This document shows positions 30,706-42,100 of a DNA stretch of 64,000 nt, piece after piece. Under the pieces are notes generated by a model. The model did no database searches. It saw nothing but the letters and a program-made list of their open reading frames with translations, and had not been told where the DNA came from. This stretch comes from Nannochloropsis oceanica (lineage: Eukaryota; Sar; Eustigmatophyceae; Eustigmatales; Monodopsidaceae): positions 62,001-126,000 of the forward strand of contig CP038122.1 in assembly GCA_004519485.1 (NCBI GenBank). The letters are read 5' to 3'. Numbering within the stretch: the first letter of the stretch is position 1; each line of letters begins with the position of its first letter. Made by a program: the position numbers and the translations under genes.

Positions 30706-33386
30706 TCAGGCCCTCGACGACTGTGCCCACGTCCGCTCGAAAGGGAGGAACGGCCACTCATGCGCCACCTCATCGTCCTTCCCCCCTTCATCCTTCAAGC
30801 GCCCATACGCCGTCGGCCTCTCCTTCCCCCTGCCTGCCTCCCCCCCCCCCGTAATAACAACCAAGGTGGGAAATCTCTTTCCTTTCGTCGTTCTCGTCGT
30901 TGTCATCGGTCCTTCCTTGTCCCCTCCCTCCCTCCCACCCCCCTCCTCCTTGTCACTGTCCTTTATACGCGTCCGCGGCGTCTGAGGTGCCCCGGCACTG
31001 CTGCTGCCACAATTACACCTACCTCCACTGCCATCCCTCTCCTCTTCTATACAAATCTGCTGCTGCTGTACCCTTCGCCTGGGTAAGCGTGGCTGCAGCA
31101 CCGCCGTCGCTGATTCCTCCGCCTGCCTCGCTGCATTCTTCAAGTGCATGACCAACCCGTCCTCCGTCCCTTCCTTCAACTCTCCCTCTTTCCCCTGCCG
31201 GGCCAAGAGTTTCGAGCGTCTCTCTTGATTGGAAGCAGGGGTTGAAGGTGTGTGGGTATGAGGGTTGCCTCTCCTCCCTTCTAAGGCGCGGAGGAGAGGC
31301 CATGCTTGTCGGAGGGCATTGACGAGGCGATTGCGCGGTTGGTGCAGGGGCGCGGGGTAAGCAGAAGACATGGAAGGCCGGCTGAATCCTTTGCTGCTGC
31401 AACTCCTCATCTCGTGCTGCAATTCCTCTTTCTCCTCGTCTTTCCCCTCCTCCTCCCGCGATACATCTCCTCCCGCCTTCTCTTCCTCCCTCCCCATCTC
31501 TCCCCCTCGTTTCCGCTCCCCCTCCATCGTTGCAGCGGCCGCTGCTGCTGCTACTGCTGCTGCTGTGGAGGCCTCTTGGGCGGCACGTAGGGCATCTTCC
31601 CCTTCTTGTCGCACGGCCACGAATCGCTCAGGGAAATCAGTGACGAGGGCATCGACTCCCAGCTCGGCGTAGCGCCGCATGACGCTGAAGGGAGAAAGGA
31701 AGGGAGAGGAGGGGGGGGGATTAGGCACAGAAGCGTCTGCTCTCTTCTCATTGCGGCCTCCCATGACGCCGTAGGGAGGGAGAAAAGGAGGAAGGAAGGG
31801 ATGGGAGATGATGGTCCTAGGCATGTCAAACAACGAGTGGTATCGCGCTAAACCAAATTATCTTCCCACCAACTCCCTCCTTCCCTCCCTCACTCCCTCG
31901 CTTCAGCATCACCCTCCTTACTTGGGGTTATTCACCGTCCACACCATGACGCCAATGCCGCGGGTGTGCGCGTCCTCCAAGAAGGAGGGCAATACACAGC
32001 CATCGCCTATGGAGCACCACGTCACCCCCAGGGCCGCATATTCCCTCGCGAAGGAAATGGGAACACCATCAACAATTATACAGGTCTGCACGGTCCCTAA
32101 CGTAGCTGGGTAGGCGAGTCGGTGGGCGTTCACTTCGATCATGTCATACTGGTTGAAACTGGCGATGAGCAACCTAGGAAGGAAAGAAGGGAGGGAGGAA
32201 GGGAGAGGGAGAGAGAGGGGTTAGCGCAGGAACAACCGACACAACAAACCCAGCAAGACGTCAATACTCACCTGCGTGCCTCCCAGCCCCCCCTCAAGAT
32301 CGCTCCGTGCAACAACCGCATCAACGGCGCCACCACACGATCCGATTTGACGTCCAAGTAAAGCGTTACCCCACTCCTCACTAACTCCCTCAACACCCTA
32401 CTCAAGGGCTCCACTTCCGGCGCCACTCTCCTAATCTCCGGTAATGTCAAGGTATCCAACAAGCGACCATCAGGCAAGTATCGGTCGTGGTGCACCACCA
32501 AATCCCCCGACCGGTCGATGCACACGTCCAACTCAATCATATCCGCGCCCAAGGCAACGGCATGGTGGAAAGAGGCCAGTGAGTTGCCTTGCAGGTGCCC
32601 ACACGCCCCCCGATGACCCACAGCCAAGGGACGAGGAACCAAACGAGGGGGAGGACGAGGATGATGGTCAAGGCGATGGTGATGGTGCTGCTGCTGCTGC
32701 TCATGACCATCTGGCCCTCCTTCTATTCCTTCCTCCTCCTGTGGCCAGGGGGCCGGAGGGGGCCCACAAACATCCGAGGCCGTCTCAAGCCGGAGACGCG
32801 AAGCATGTAGCTCGACTACCAAACGTTGAGATACCGGCTCCCAGTTGACCCCGTCGTGAAAGCGTACGAGGTGGGCCTGAGAGCGGGTGAGGAAAGGAGG
32901 GAAGGAGGAGGGGTGAAAATCTTATTCGTGCTAATGAATTTGAATTCTGACGCACGGCTATCAGATCCTTTTCCTTTTTTCAACAAATCCAAATGGATGG
33001 AATATACATTGTCTGTGTTGCGTCTGTGCACCTCACCGAGGCCAAATTTTGACAGAGGCGTCTTCCTATTTCTCTTTTTCCATCGGAAACTCCTGTCTCG
33101 CGAAGATTTCCACTCCACCTGTCCCCTCCTGCTCATCCATGCACATGCAAAAACACGCAATATCCCTCAGCCTTCTTCTCACCTTGCTACAACACCTCAA
33201 GGCCAAAAGGGAAGGCGTGGGCAAAAGCGCGTAAAGCAATCCCAAGACTATGGGAGGCAAGGGGTCCAGATTTTGTAACGACGCTAACTCCTGTTCCTCC
33301 TTCTCTCCAGCGCCAATGCTGGCCGTACTACTGCTGCTGCGGTTATACATGAGTGCCTCCTCCTCTCGTTGCTTGTTGGGTCCCAT
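30706..33386 (-). CDS. F-box-like domain fused to glycerophosphodiester phosphodiesterase (GDPD)
   Basis: Four exons on the minus strand: 33386-33183, 32876-32272, 32173-31922 and 31684-30706; 679 aa. Exon 1 encodes an F-box-like segment (LPPIVLGLLYALLPTPSLLALRCCSK), which continues across the junction as AHLVRFHDGVNWEPV. The GDPD domain follows, from VGHRGACGHLQGNSLASF (catalytic His-Arg, Asn), with ADMIELDVCIDRSGDLVVHHD (metal-binding E-x-D and second His), TLYLDVKS and VMVWTVNNPNVMRRYAELGVDALVTDFP, where the last junction restores the family motif. GDPD enzymes hydrolyse deacylated phospholipids to an alcohol and glycerol-3-phosphate. The last 300 residues are charged low complexity without a domain. 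Donor AAG/GTGAGA of exon 1 is strong and phase 0. The F-box part is short, so I am less sure of it than of the GDPD core. Confidence 0.85.
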
Positions 33387-34019
33387 AATTGGCGTGTGCG
33401 GGGTAGTTTTGCGCGTCCTCTCGTTCCCGCGTGGCGGCGTGCCTCTTTTGTCTCCTACAGTCTTCCTAACACCGCGTTTTTATCATCTCTCAGTACTGCC
33501 CGTGCAGATCTGGTGGGTTATGTGTGGGAAGAGAGTGGGTCGGGGGCGTAAGGACACGAGGCGTGACTGACGGCGGGGGTTTAAGGGTTATGGCCATGGG
33601 TCGCTCAACTAGGATGACGGATATGTGTCATCGAGCAGCCCCTGAGTCTGTGGGGTCGTCAACCGTTCATGCCGTCCACCGCCCGAGAGAAAGAGATTTC
33701 TTAAGCTACGCGGCATCTTGTGATGGGCGTGCGTAAAAACCGCACGCGGGGCAAGTAAAAGCGATTCACTAAGCAACTCTGCTGGCTTTTTGTTCGTAGC
33801 CACCTTCCTTCGGGTCGGCGAACCTCAACTGCAACACGAGGCAACAAGCAAGGGAAGCAAATTCAGCGGGTAGACTTTACACAAAATTATAAAATAAGCC
33901 AAAACAGTTTTATACAGCATTAGGAAGCAGTTTGAGCTCGATCAGAACCACTCGGTTTCGTCGTATTTTTGTTTTCACACGATGATTTGGTTGATCTCCG
34001 CAACCACGCCATTTCACCC
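33387..34019. other. Intergenic between GDPD start and PRCC stop
   Basis: About 630 bp with no convincing gene. It should hold the GDPD promoter and the PRCC 3' UTR. Confidence 0.5.
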
Positions 34020-35739
34020 TTACCAGCCGTACTTCCCCTGCGTCTGCGCCTTGCTCTGCATGCCTCTCGCCTTCCCCTCCAGCAAATCCGCTTCTCGTTC
34101 TGCGGCCTGAATGGCAAGGCTATTGATCTGATGCTTCCGCTTGTGGGTCTTGCTTGCTTCCGTGGTGGTGATGGTTTCCCCTGTCTTGGTGTCGTAAAAC
34201 ATGGCGGCAATAGACACCTTCTCCTTCTTCTTGGGCGGGCCATGTCGAAATGGATCCCAGGCCTCGTCTCTGGCCGCCACCTCCATAACTTGCCCTCCTG
34301 CTAGCTGACTGACGGCGGAGAGGTTCCCTGCTGCGAGCTCTCTCTTCTGCCGTTGCTTTTGCCGGCGGGATTCAGCCCCGGTGAGGGGTTGTCCGAACTC
34401 ATCAAGCTCGTCTTGTTCTTCATGCTGTTGGTGCTGGATGGGAGGATAGTATTGTTGCTGTTGTTGCTGTGGTTGTTGTTGCGCTTGGGCGGCGTAATAA
34501 GCATCCCATGCCGCCTGGTATTCCCCCCCTCCTCCTCCTCCTGCTCCTCCTCCTGCTCCTCCTCCTGCTCCTTCTCCCCCTTGTTGTTGCCGCCCGGCAT
34601 GTACGTTGTGTACATTACCTCCTCTTCCTGTTGCTGGTGCTGGTGCTGATGCTGCTGCTGTTGCTGTTGTTGTTGTTCTTGTTGTTGTTGTGTGCGTGTG
34701 TGCGTGGTTGTAGTAGGGTGCCGTGCTCGTCGTGGTCGAGGTCACCGAAAAAGAAGACGGATGATGAACAGAAGAGAATGGTGCACTCTCTGCCCCTGCT
34801 GAATCTGCAGCTGCTGTCGGTATCGCTGCAGGTGCTGCCATTGTAGGAGAGATACCAGGCACATCTTTCTTGACTATCGTTACGCGTGGTAGAGCAGCGG
34901 CTTTAGCGCTTGCCATGAGGGAGGGATGCAGCGGCCCAGACCCATTTTCTCCCCTTCCTTCGTCCTCGTCCTCATCCTCGTCCTCCCCACTGTCTTCACT
35001 CTCAGCTGCCACTGCTGCTGCCTCCACTGCTGCTGCTGCTGCTGCTGCTACTTTTATATCTTTTACCTTCTTCCTTTCGGCAGCGGCTTTGTTGCTTTTG
35101 ACGAGAGCCAGATCTAGAGCTTCTTCGGCTTTGGGTTTGGGCAGGAGGGCGAACAAGCCCGTCGCACCAGCGGCTTGACGAGAAACGATGGCTTTGCTCT
35201 CGGCGACTTGAGCTCGGATCTTGCGGCGGCGTTCTCGCTCCTGAGTTTGGAAGGAGAAGGGGCTCGTGAGAGTGTTGGAAGGGGTTGACAAGAAGTCGAG
35301 AGGTCAAAAAAGGGAGAGCCAAGAGATCCATGTTCTCACTACACCACGGCTGCCGTTCACGCACCTCATCATCCAGCTCTTCCTCCTCCCCAGCCCCATC
35401 TAGATCGTCGTCGTCCTCGTCCTCGTCTCCGTCGTCATCACTTAAAAACCTCCCCCCCGTGACCCCCTTGCTGCTATCCCTGGCCCTTCGCAAAGGCACC
35501 GCCCGCATCAATGCTGCTTGTATATGCGCCGGCAAAATGGAAAGTGCGACCTTAGCCTTTTTCTTCTTAGGCTTTTTGTCCTTCTTCTTGTGTTTCTTGC
35601 CATCGGTGGCGGTCTCGGGAAGGAGAGCATGGGAGGAGGCCGAGGAGAAGGGCGGGGGAGGAGGGGCGGAAGACTGCTGTTGCTGCTGGTTGCCCTCCGC
35701 GTCCGAGTCGCTGCCATAGTCCACACCCAGCAAGGACAT
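34020..35739 (-). CDS. PRCC: PRCC-domain protein (splicing-associated)
   Basis: Two exons on the minus strand, 35739-35365 and 35240-34020 (donor GAG/GTGCGT, acceptor AACTCAG), 531 aa. The N-terminus MSLLGVDYGSDSD and the C-terminus KRKHQINSLAIQAAEREADLL with a terminal QTQGKYGW match the PRCC family, whose conserved C-terminal block ends in a KYGF/W motif. PRCC is a nuclear protein found with spliceosomal factors. Between the ends lie a Lys-rich nuclear-localisation-like run (KKHKKKDKKPKKKK), acidic clusters, poly-Ala, Thr-rich and Gln-rich stretches. A conserved block DEFGQPLTGAESRRQKQRQKR lies before the C-terminal domain. The start shares a 409-bp upstream region with a divergent gene. 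Confidence 0.85.
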
Positions 35740-36148
35740 AGTTACTGCCTACCTGTGGTATTGTAGCGATAGAGTGGATAAATGAGCATTTGTGGGTAAT
35801 GTACAGAGCGAGTACCTGAGCAGCCAGATCACGTGATAAAGGAAGCCCCCCCTTGCATGATCTTATAACTCGGTTGACGTATTGACGTTGCAGCGAAGGC
35901 GAGGGCATCATCACAGGGCTTGCATGGCTGACCTTTCCTGCTACGCGTGGTTATGTGGTTGCGCCCTGGATTTACACTTTTTGCGATTGTTGTTTGGGAA
36001 TCGGGCAGTGGAAGGGGCCATTTCGTGGGGAGGCGACGTGTATATTTGATATTTCCCCAAATGAGCAACAAGCCCTACCTACACCCACATACTCACAGAC
36101 AGACATCACTTACACCCTAACCCCGTCATCGGGCTCGTGGTTTACGGT
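35740..36148. promoter_or_regulatory. Shared upstream region of PRCC and the divergent unknown gene (inferred)
   Basis: 409 bp between two start codons on opposite strands, without an ORF of its own. It is inferred to contain both promoters; no motif stands out. Confidence 0.4.
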
Positions 36149-37078
36149 ATGGATCCATCCGGGTCCTCCCGTGCAAAGGTAAGACATTGTCTTCCCCTCG
36201 ACATTGTCTTCCCCTCCCCTCTCTCCATTCCACCTTCATCCCTCATCTTTCCGCCTCTGTTTTATTCTGGCAAGCGATCTCACCTACACACCGTCACCAC
36301 ACCAACACACCAACACACCAACCTACAGCAGCGCAACCTCAAGAATCCATTGCTCCTCGACGAAAAGCTGTCGTACGTCGTGCCGCCCTCAGCGCCACCG
36401 GCCCCGTTTTACGATGCCGATCATCACCACTACCAGTACCCTCCAGTCCCTTTGGCCGACGGGGAGCCCATCCTCGCCACTGTCCTTGCTCCCAGCAACA
36501 GGACCAACACGACTGACCGCACAAACTGGACGGCTGTGACCGATCCAGGGGTGCAAGCGGAGATTACGCGTTCACTTTCACTGGACCCAAGGCCACAAGA
36601 GATTCCCTCCTCAGGCGTGAGCGGGATGATTAGTAGATGCGACGAGGGACCTCCTTCTTCCTCTTCCTCTGCCGGCAGTACGTTTGTGCATAGCGCTGAC
36701 AGGTTGGCGGCCTTGCGAAGTGTAGAGGAGCGCTTGCGGGTGCGCGAGGCGGAAAGGCAGGGGTGCCGACGTAATGCGTTGGATCATGCTTCGTTACGAG
36801 CTGCGGAAGCAGCAGCAGCTGCACGCCGACGAGGAGGTGGAGGAGGGAAAGGCAGAGGACGAGGAGGGATTGACGAGGATGGGTTGCAGGTTGATCCGTC
36901 TCTGCAAGATGGTGTGCCTTCGCTCTCGGAGATCCTGGCGTCTCGACAGAAGAAAAAGGAGGGGGAGGGAGGGAGGGAGGGAGGGCAGAAGCACAAGCCC
37001 GGGGATTACCAGGTGGCCGAGTACAAGATTGAAGAGGGGTACCAGATAAGTGAGTACAGGAGCATATACGACTCATGA
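36149..37078 (+). CDS. Hypothetical protein with a short first exon
   Basis: Exons 36149-36178 (MDPSGSSRAK) and 36329-37078; 259 aa. The donor is AAG/GTAAGA. The acceptor is CTACAGCAG, a NAGNAG site where either AG keeps frame and adds or drops one Gln. The 150-bp intron has no stop and is a multiple of three, so unspliced RNA would also be translatable. Conserved-looking segments are LKNPLLLDEKLSYVVPP, the EERLRVREAERQ helix and the C-terminus DYQVAEYKIEEGYQISEYRS. The last is a Tyr-rich repeat-like tail (two copies of x-Y-x-I/V-x-E-Y). I do not recognise the family. Confidence 0.65.
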   Translation: MDPSGSSRAKVRHCLPLDIVFPSPLSIPPSSLIFPPLFYSGKRSHLHTVTTPTHQHTNLQQRNLKNPLLLDEKLSYVVPPSAPPAPFYDADHHHYQYPPVPLADGEPILATVLAPSNRTNTTDRTNWTAVTDPGVQAEITRSLSLDPRPQEIPSSGVSGMISRCDEGPPSSSSSAGSTFVHSADRLAALRSVEERLRVREAERQGCRRNALDHASLRAAEAAAAARRRGGGGGKGRGRGGIDEDGLQVDPSLQDGVPSLSEILASRQKKKEGEGGREGGQKHKPGDYQVAEYKIEEGYQISEYRSIYDS

Positions 37079-38065
37079 GGGTGGGAGGGAAGGGAAGGAG
37101 GAGGAAGAGCCATGTTGATTTACGTTTGGATGTAAAGAGTGTGACAGGAGGGAGAATGAATAAGAAAGGAAGAAAGTGTTTAAATTTATCTTACTTTGAC
37201 GACGCGAATGCTCCACCATTCTGTCTCTTCCCTCGTTTCTTCTGCGCATTGATCTGTCTTGATGTCTATGCATCATTTTCTAGGCATCAATGGTCCCCAC
37301 GACGACCACCCCCTTAGGGACTTTATGCACTTGGACCTCCACCGAGAGAGAACAAACCCTTTCAACCGGTGCTACTGCCCTCCATGCCTCACAAAAGCAA
37401 CCACCCTCAAAGTCGGCGCGTGTCTGACTGGCCTGGGGCGTCGAGGCTCGAAGAGGGGGTCCCAGAGGAATATGAATTCCTACGGTTCACTGGCCGAGCT
37501 TGCAGCACGCGGGACGCCCAGGTCGATCGAGAGAGCTTGACTGGAACACACGGCCTACGTCACGCCTGTGCACGATTATATGAAGGGCGTTGAGGGGCGC
37601 GGAGAGGGGCAAGCGCGAGAAGGGAGGGCGGTGTTTTCGTGGAAGAGGACATAGAGAGGAGGAAACGAATCAGGAGCGAGGAAACATCGAAAAGAAAAGG
37701 TACAGATATGATATTTTTCTTTGTATGTTTGAGCCATCTCATTCCTGTCGCTGCAGCCGCAATCACCGCCGCCGCCGTCCTTTACTCTCCTCCCACCCAC
37801 CTGTCAATGCTGCTGCTGCTGCTGCTGCCGCTGCTGCTGCTCCTTATCCTCCCATCCCTCCTCCATCAGAATCCTCTCCATAAATATCGCATGAATTTGC
37901 CCATGTTTTTATCGGCTAGCTCCTTCGTGCCTTTCTTACACGCGCGACTCCCTCTCACACACGCGAACGGATGTATGCCACCATCTCCGCCAACTCTCCC
38001 TCCCTCCTTCCCTCCCCTATCTATACCCCTCCCTCCCTCCCTCTTCCCTTCATTCCATTGAGCAT
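37079..38065. other. Convergent intergenic region with a doubtful small ORF
   Basis: Mostly simple sequence (GCT/GCC runs near 37807-37845, CCCT near 38001-38045). A plus-strand ORF at 37259-37540 (93 codons; contains DDHPLRDFMHLDLHRERTNPF and a C-Y-C-P-P-C cluster) reads less randomly than its surroundings. It lacks a clear gene context, so I do not call it. Confidence 0.35.
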
Positions 38066-38451
38066 TTACGCGTCCAGAGTAGGAAAGCACTTGGCAAGGG
38101 TGTCCTTGGGGTGCTTGGTCGAGGCGTGTGCCTCCAGTTCGGGTCGCTTTGCCGTGCACATGAAAGTGGCCTATGTGTGGGTGGGTAGATTGATGAGGGA
38201 AGGAGGAAAGTTAAGAGGAAGAAAGAAACCTCACAAAATTATATTCACCTAACACAAAAGTTCTCTTAGACCCTATTCCTCCCGATACCCCCTCTCCAAT
38301 TCCTTCTCAAGGCATTACTTACTCGGCAAATCATGCACATCTGGCTCATCATCTTTGCCTTCTCCTTCAGGATAGACTTCGCCTCGGGGCCCTTGGCCTT
38401 GGCGTTTCGTTCGCGCTTCGAAGCTGACTTCGCACCGTTGCCTCCACCCAT
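38066..38451 (-). CDS. 77-aa At2g23090/4F5-type small zinc-binding protein
   Basis: Two exons on the minus strand, 38451-38323 and 38170-38066 (donor CGA/GTAAGT, acceptor ACATAG). The joined protein starts MGGGNGAKSASKRERN and has CMICRATFMCTAKRPELEAH with STKHPKDTLAKCFPTL near the C-terminus. This is the pattern of the small plant/animal family typified by Arabidopsis At2g23090. It has a basic 4F5-like N-terminus and a C-x-x-C...H...H zinc finger split by an intron. Length (77 aa) equals the family norm. The biochemical role of the family is poorly known; zinc binding is supported by the Cys and His spacing. Exon 2 is only 105 bp, so the gene is easily missed. It is divergent from condensin CAPG2. 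Confidence 0.9.
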
Positions 38452-39172
38452 ATTAGATTGTTGATGCAAAGGAGAGAGAGGTGATCTGTCGTGGAGGAGA
38501 TGGGGCATAGTGGGGTGGGATGGGTGAATGTGTGGTGCGAGGGCGGAGGGGTCTGCTTGGGCGGAGCACGACACGCTGACGGTATCGCCAGCACCAGCAC
38601 CAGTCGTAGTTATAGAGTCGACAGATACAGGCACCAAGCCCCATCAAACGCATCGTGCAGCGCGTAAAAAGGAATGGCGGAGGGGGGAGAATGTCCGTTC
38701 CTTTGGATTGATGGCGAGAGTGGAGGGAGGAAGCGGCAGGAGTATGCGTGGAAAGGGGGATCGTGGAGAAGAGAGAAGATTAGGGTGCAAAGAGGCTACT
38801 TAATGTGGTCAAAAAGCGAGTGTGCTCATCAGAAGAAAAAGGCTGTTGATCAGAACACAGGACAGGGGGCGTGGATAGATGGGTGGCGAAGGATCCTTCG
38901 TCATTCGCGCAATTTCAAGGCCTCGTCAACCTAAGGTGGGCTTTCCACTGCCTAACTGACCCCACCAAAAACAAAAAACATGCCGATTCAATATCAAAAC
39001 ACTTCATTCCACCTATCCCCGGGACGCTTCTTGGATTACGTATTGTGGCTGAAGCGTGCCATGCTGGTCCTCCACACTCGCCAACTTCCACGATTCTTCG
39101 CTCGCCCATGCCCAACTCAAAACCCTAAACGTCCACATCGCGCTCACCACACACGTGCAGGCATTCAGCGCC
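38452..39172. other. Divergent region between the zinc-binding protein and CAPG2
   Basis: About 720 bp. A possible 3' splice site (ACACGTGCAG at about 39151-39160) just before the CAPG2 ATG suggests a 5' UTR intron or an additional upstream exon, for example the open stretch near 38884-38936. This could not be decided. Confidence 0.4.
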
Positions 39173-42100
39173 ATGGCCATGGAGCAAATGCGGAAGGAGC
39201 TCCTGACGGTGCTGGGCTGCAAGGTAAGCCTTTATTTGCTCTGTTTTTTTGCCCTTTCCCTTGGTCGCATCATCGCTTTCCCCCTTGTCTTAACACTGCC
39301 ACTTTCTCCGTTCCTCACTAAATCACTTCTTCAGAACCCCGGCGACGACGCTTGGTCTCGGGAAGTGCTGCAGTTGGTAGCACGTGATGGGGCCAAGGAC
39401 GATGACTTCACGTTGGAAGAGTTCCTGCAGACTGTGGCGGACAAGGACCAAGTCAAAATATGGGAGGGTCTTGCCTCCCGTCTTGGCCCGGTTCTCGAGC
39501 TTGTGACAGCCGCAGAAGAAGAGGAAGAGGAAGAAGGAGAAGCAGATCAGGAAAGATTGGATGACGATGGTGAAGTCGCCAGTCCCAAGCGATCCAAGAA
39601 GGCCGGGGGGAGGAACGAGGAGGAGATATGGCAGGCCTTCCGATTGCTTTCAGCGGTGATGGCCCTGGCGCAAGCCACTTTGCAAGTCCGTCCGCCCGCG
39701 GGCAAGAATTCCAGCTCAAGCTCCTCTTCATCAGCGTTGCCGGAGGGGCTGTTGCAAGTGATGATTGCTTTGCATGATGTCTTGTTTCAGTTGTGGGGTT
39801 TGGAAGGGGAGGCGCTCCAGGGAGGAATTGCGCGGGTGTGTGAGCAGTGGTGGAAGGAGGAGAGGGGCGGTGCGGAGTTTCTAGTGGCCCAGACGGTTCC
39901 GTATTTGGTGGCAAAATCGTTGGAAGAGGACGCGAAGGAGGTCTCGGTGAAGCGGGTGTATGCTATGCGTGGAGCGTTGTTGTTGTTGGATTACGAGGAG
40001 GAAGCGACGGGGCCATTTCGCCAGCTGTTGCTCCAGTGCTTTCTCAAGCCCACCTACCTCCGTTCGGCCGACGGTCGTCGTCTTCTGACCTATCTTTTCG
40101 GGCTGCATCCTGCGTTAGTAGCCGACATCCACGAGACGGTCAGGAGCCAACTACCCTACGCAAAGAAGAAACTGGTGCAAGCCTACGGTGATGTCTACTT
40201 CCGGGCCTGGAAAGCCGCCTCCTCTCCCTACCTCGAGGCCATCGAAACCGGGTGCATCCAAGATTTCATGCACGCAGCCGTCCATTCCTCGAGCCCCTCG
40301 CTCTACGTGACCCTCCGCCTCTTCCTCCAAGCCTTCCACACCAACAAGCGCCTCCGCGATGTGGACGCCATGCTCCTCCGTCTCTATAACCCCATCCTCT
40401 GGCGTTCCCTCCAAGTCGCCTCCCCCACGGTCCGCGCCCAAGCCACCGGGCTACTAGTCGATGCCTTCCCCCTCCAAAACCCCGACATGGGTACAATAGA
40501 AGCAGCGTCACTCTTGCAAAAGCAGCTGGACATGCTGCAAGCCCTCCTCCTGGATCCGGAACCGCATGTGCGAGTCGCGGCGGTGGTGGGCGTGTGTCGT
40601 GTGCTCAGTGTGTTTTGGGAGGCTATCCCCCTGCATGTGACCAAGCAATACATCACCCGTCTCGTCGGCTCCCTCGCCTTTGATTCCTCCTCTGCTTTGG
40701 TGCGCTTGGCCGTGGTGGAGGGGTTGACGGAGCTGCTAGAGCAGCCCCTCGCGCACCCTGTCCTCAAGCAAGCCCTCCCCCTGACCGCCCCCCTGCTGCA
40801 GGACAAGACCCCCCGAGTCCGTTTGGCCTTTGTGGGCCTCTTGCAGAAGGTGAAGGCGGTGCGAGACATCAAGTTCTACCAGGTCGTCCCCGTGGAGCAC
40901 CTGCTGGCACGGTTCGCGGTGGATGCCCCCAAGGCGAGCAGCAAAGCGCTCTCGGCTCGCATGGCTGATCTGTTGCTGAATTCCTATTTCCCCCAGGTAC
41001 CTCCATTTATCCATTCCTCTCTTCCTCCCTCCATTCCTCTCTCCCTTCCTCTCTCCCTGCTTTCTCTTTCTCTTCCCCCTTTTCATCCGGCTCATCATTC
41101 CTCCCTCCCTCCCCTTCCTTCCCCCATTCGTCCCTGGCAGGGCGCGGGTGTGACGGGAAGCAAGCAAGTCTCCCGGTGCCTCACTTTCTTGTCGCAGAGC
41201 AAACCGGCGGCGTTGGCGTTCTACGGACGACTGAGGGATCACGTGGGATTGGGATCCGTGACGAGGTTGACAGCCATGCTTCTCAAGTGTGTGTTTGCCG
41301 CTCTGGCCGATCAGCAGGCTGCAGCTGAGGCTAGGAAGGAGGGAGGGGGGGGAGCGGGGGGGCAGGAAGGAAAGGGTAGGAAGAGAAAGGGAGTCACCGT
41401 TAGGCTGGAGAAGAAGAGAGGAAGAGAAGCGATGGCGGTGGTGGATGGCATGGAGGAGGGGGAGGATCGAGGAGATGGTGCCGCCGCAGCAGCTGCGGAG
41501 GAGGAGAAAAAGAGGATGAGTGAGGTGGACGAGGCGACACTTTCAGGCATGCTTGAAGTGATCTCCGTGATGTGGACGAGGATTGCACCGGAGCTCTCCC
41601 TTCCAGCCAACCAACCAGCAGCCGACCTGCTCCACCAAACCCTCGAAAGCGAGGACATGAGCACGCTCTATGACAAGCTCGCGGACCCCACCTCCCTCTT
41701 ACAACTTGCAGCGCTGTGTCCGGAGATATTTGCGGGCGCCTTGGGGGGGGCTATGATAAAGGATTTGAAGGAGGGGGTAGGAAGGGAAGCGGATCTGAGG
41801 GCGGGGCCGATTGCGGCGCTCTTATGCGCATGGGGGAAAACGAAGGAGGTGGTCGAGATGGTCTGTACTGGGTTAGGAGGAGGAAGGGAGGGAGGGGAAG
41901 AAGAGAATGACAGCAGTAGTAGCAAGAGGAAGCGAGGGGGAAAAAATTTGGGAGGGAAAAAGGGAGGGCTTGGCGTAGAGTTGGGGGACGTTGGGAGACT
42001 GACCCCTACAAGGGCTCTGGCTATGCTGTCTCACCTTTTGAATGGGCAAGGGGAGGCGGCCTCAAGGGCGAGGGGGCTGCTTTTGGAAGAAGAAGAACGT

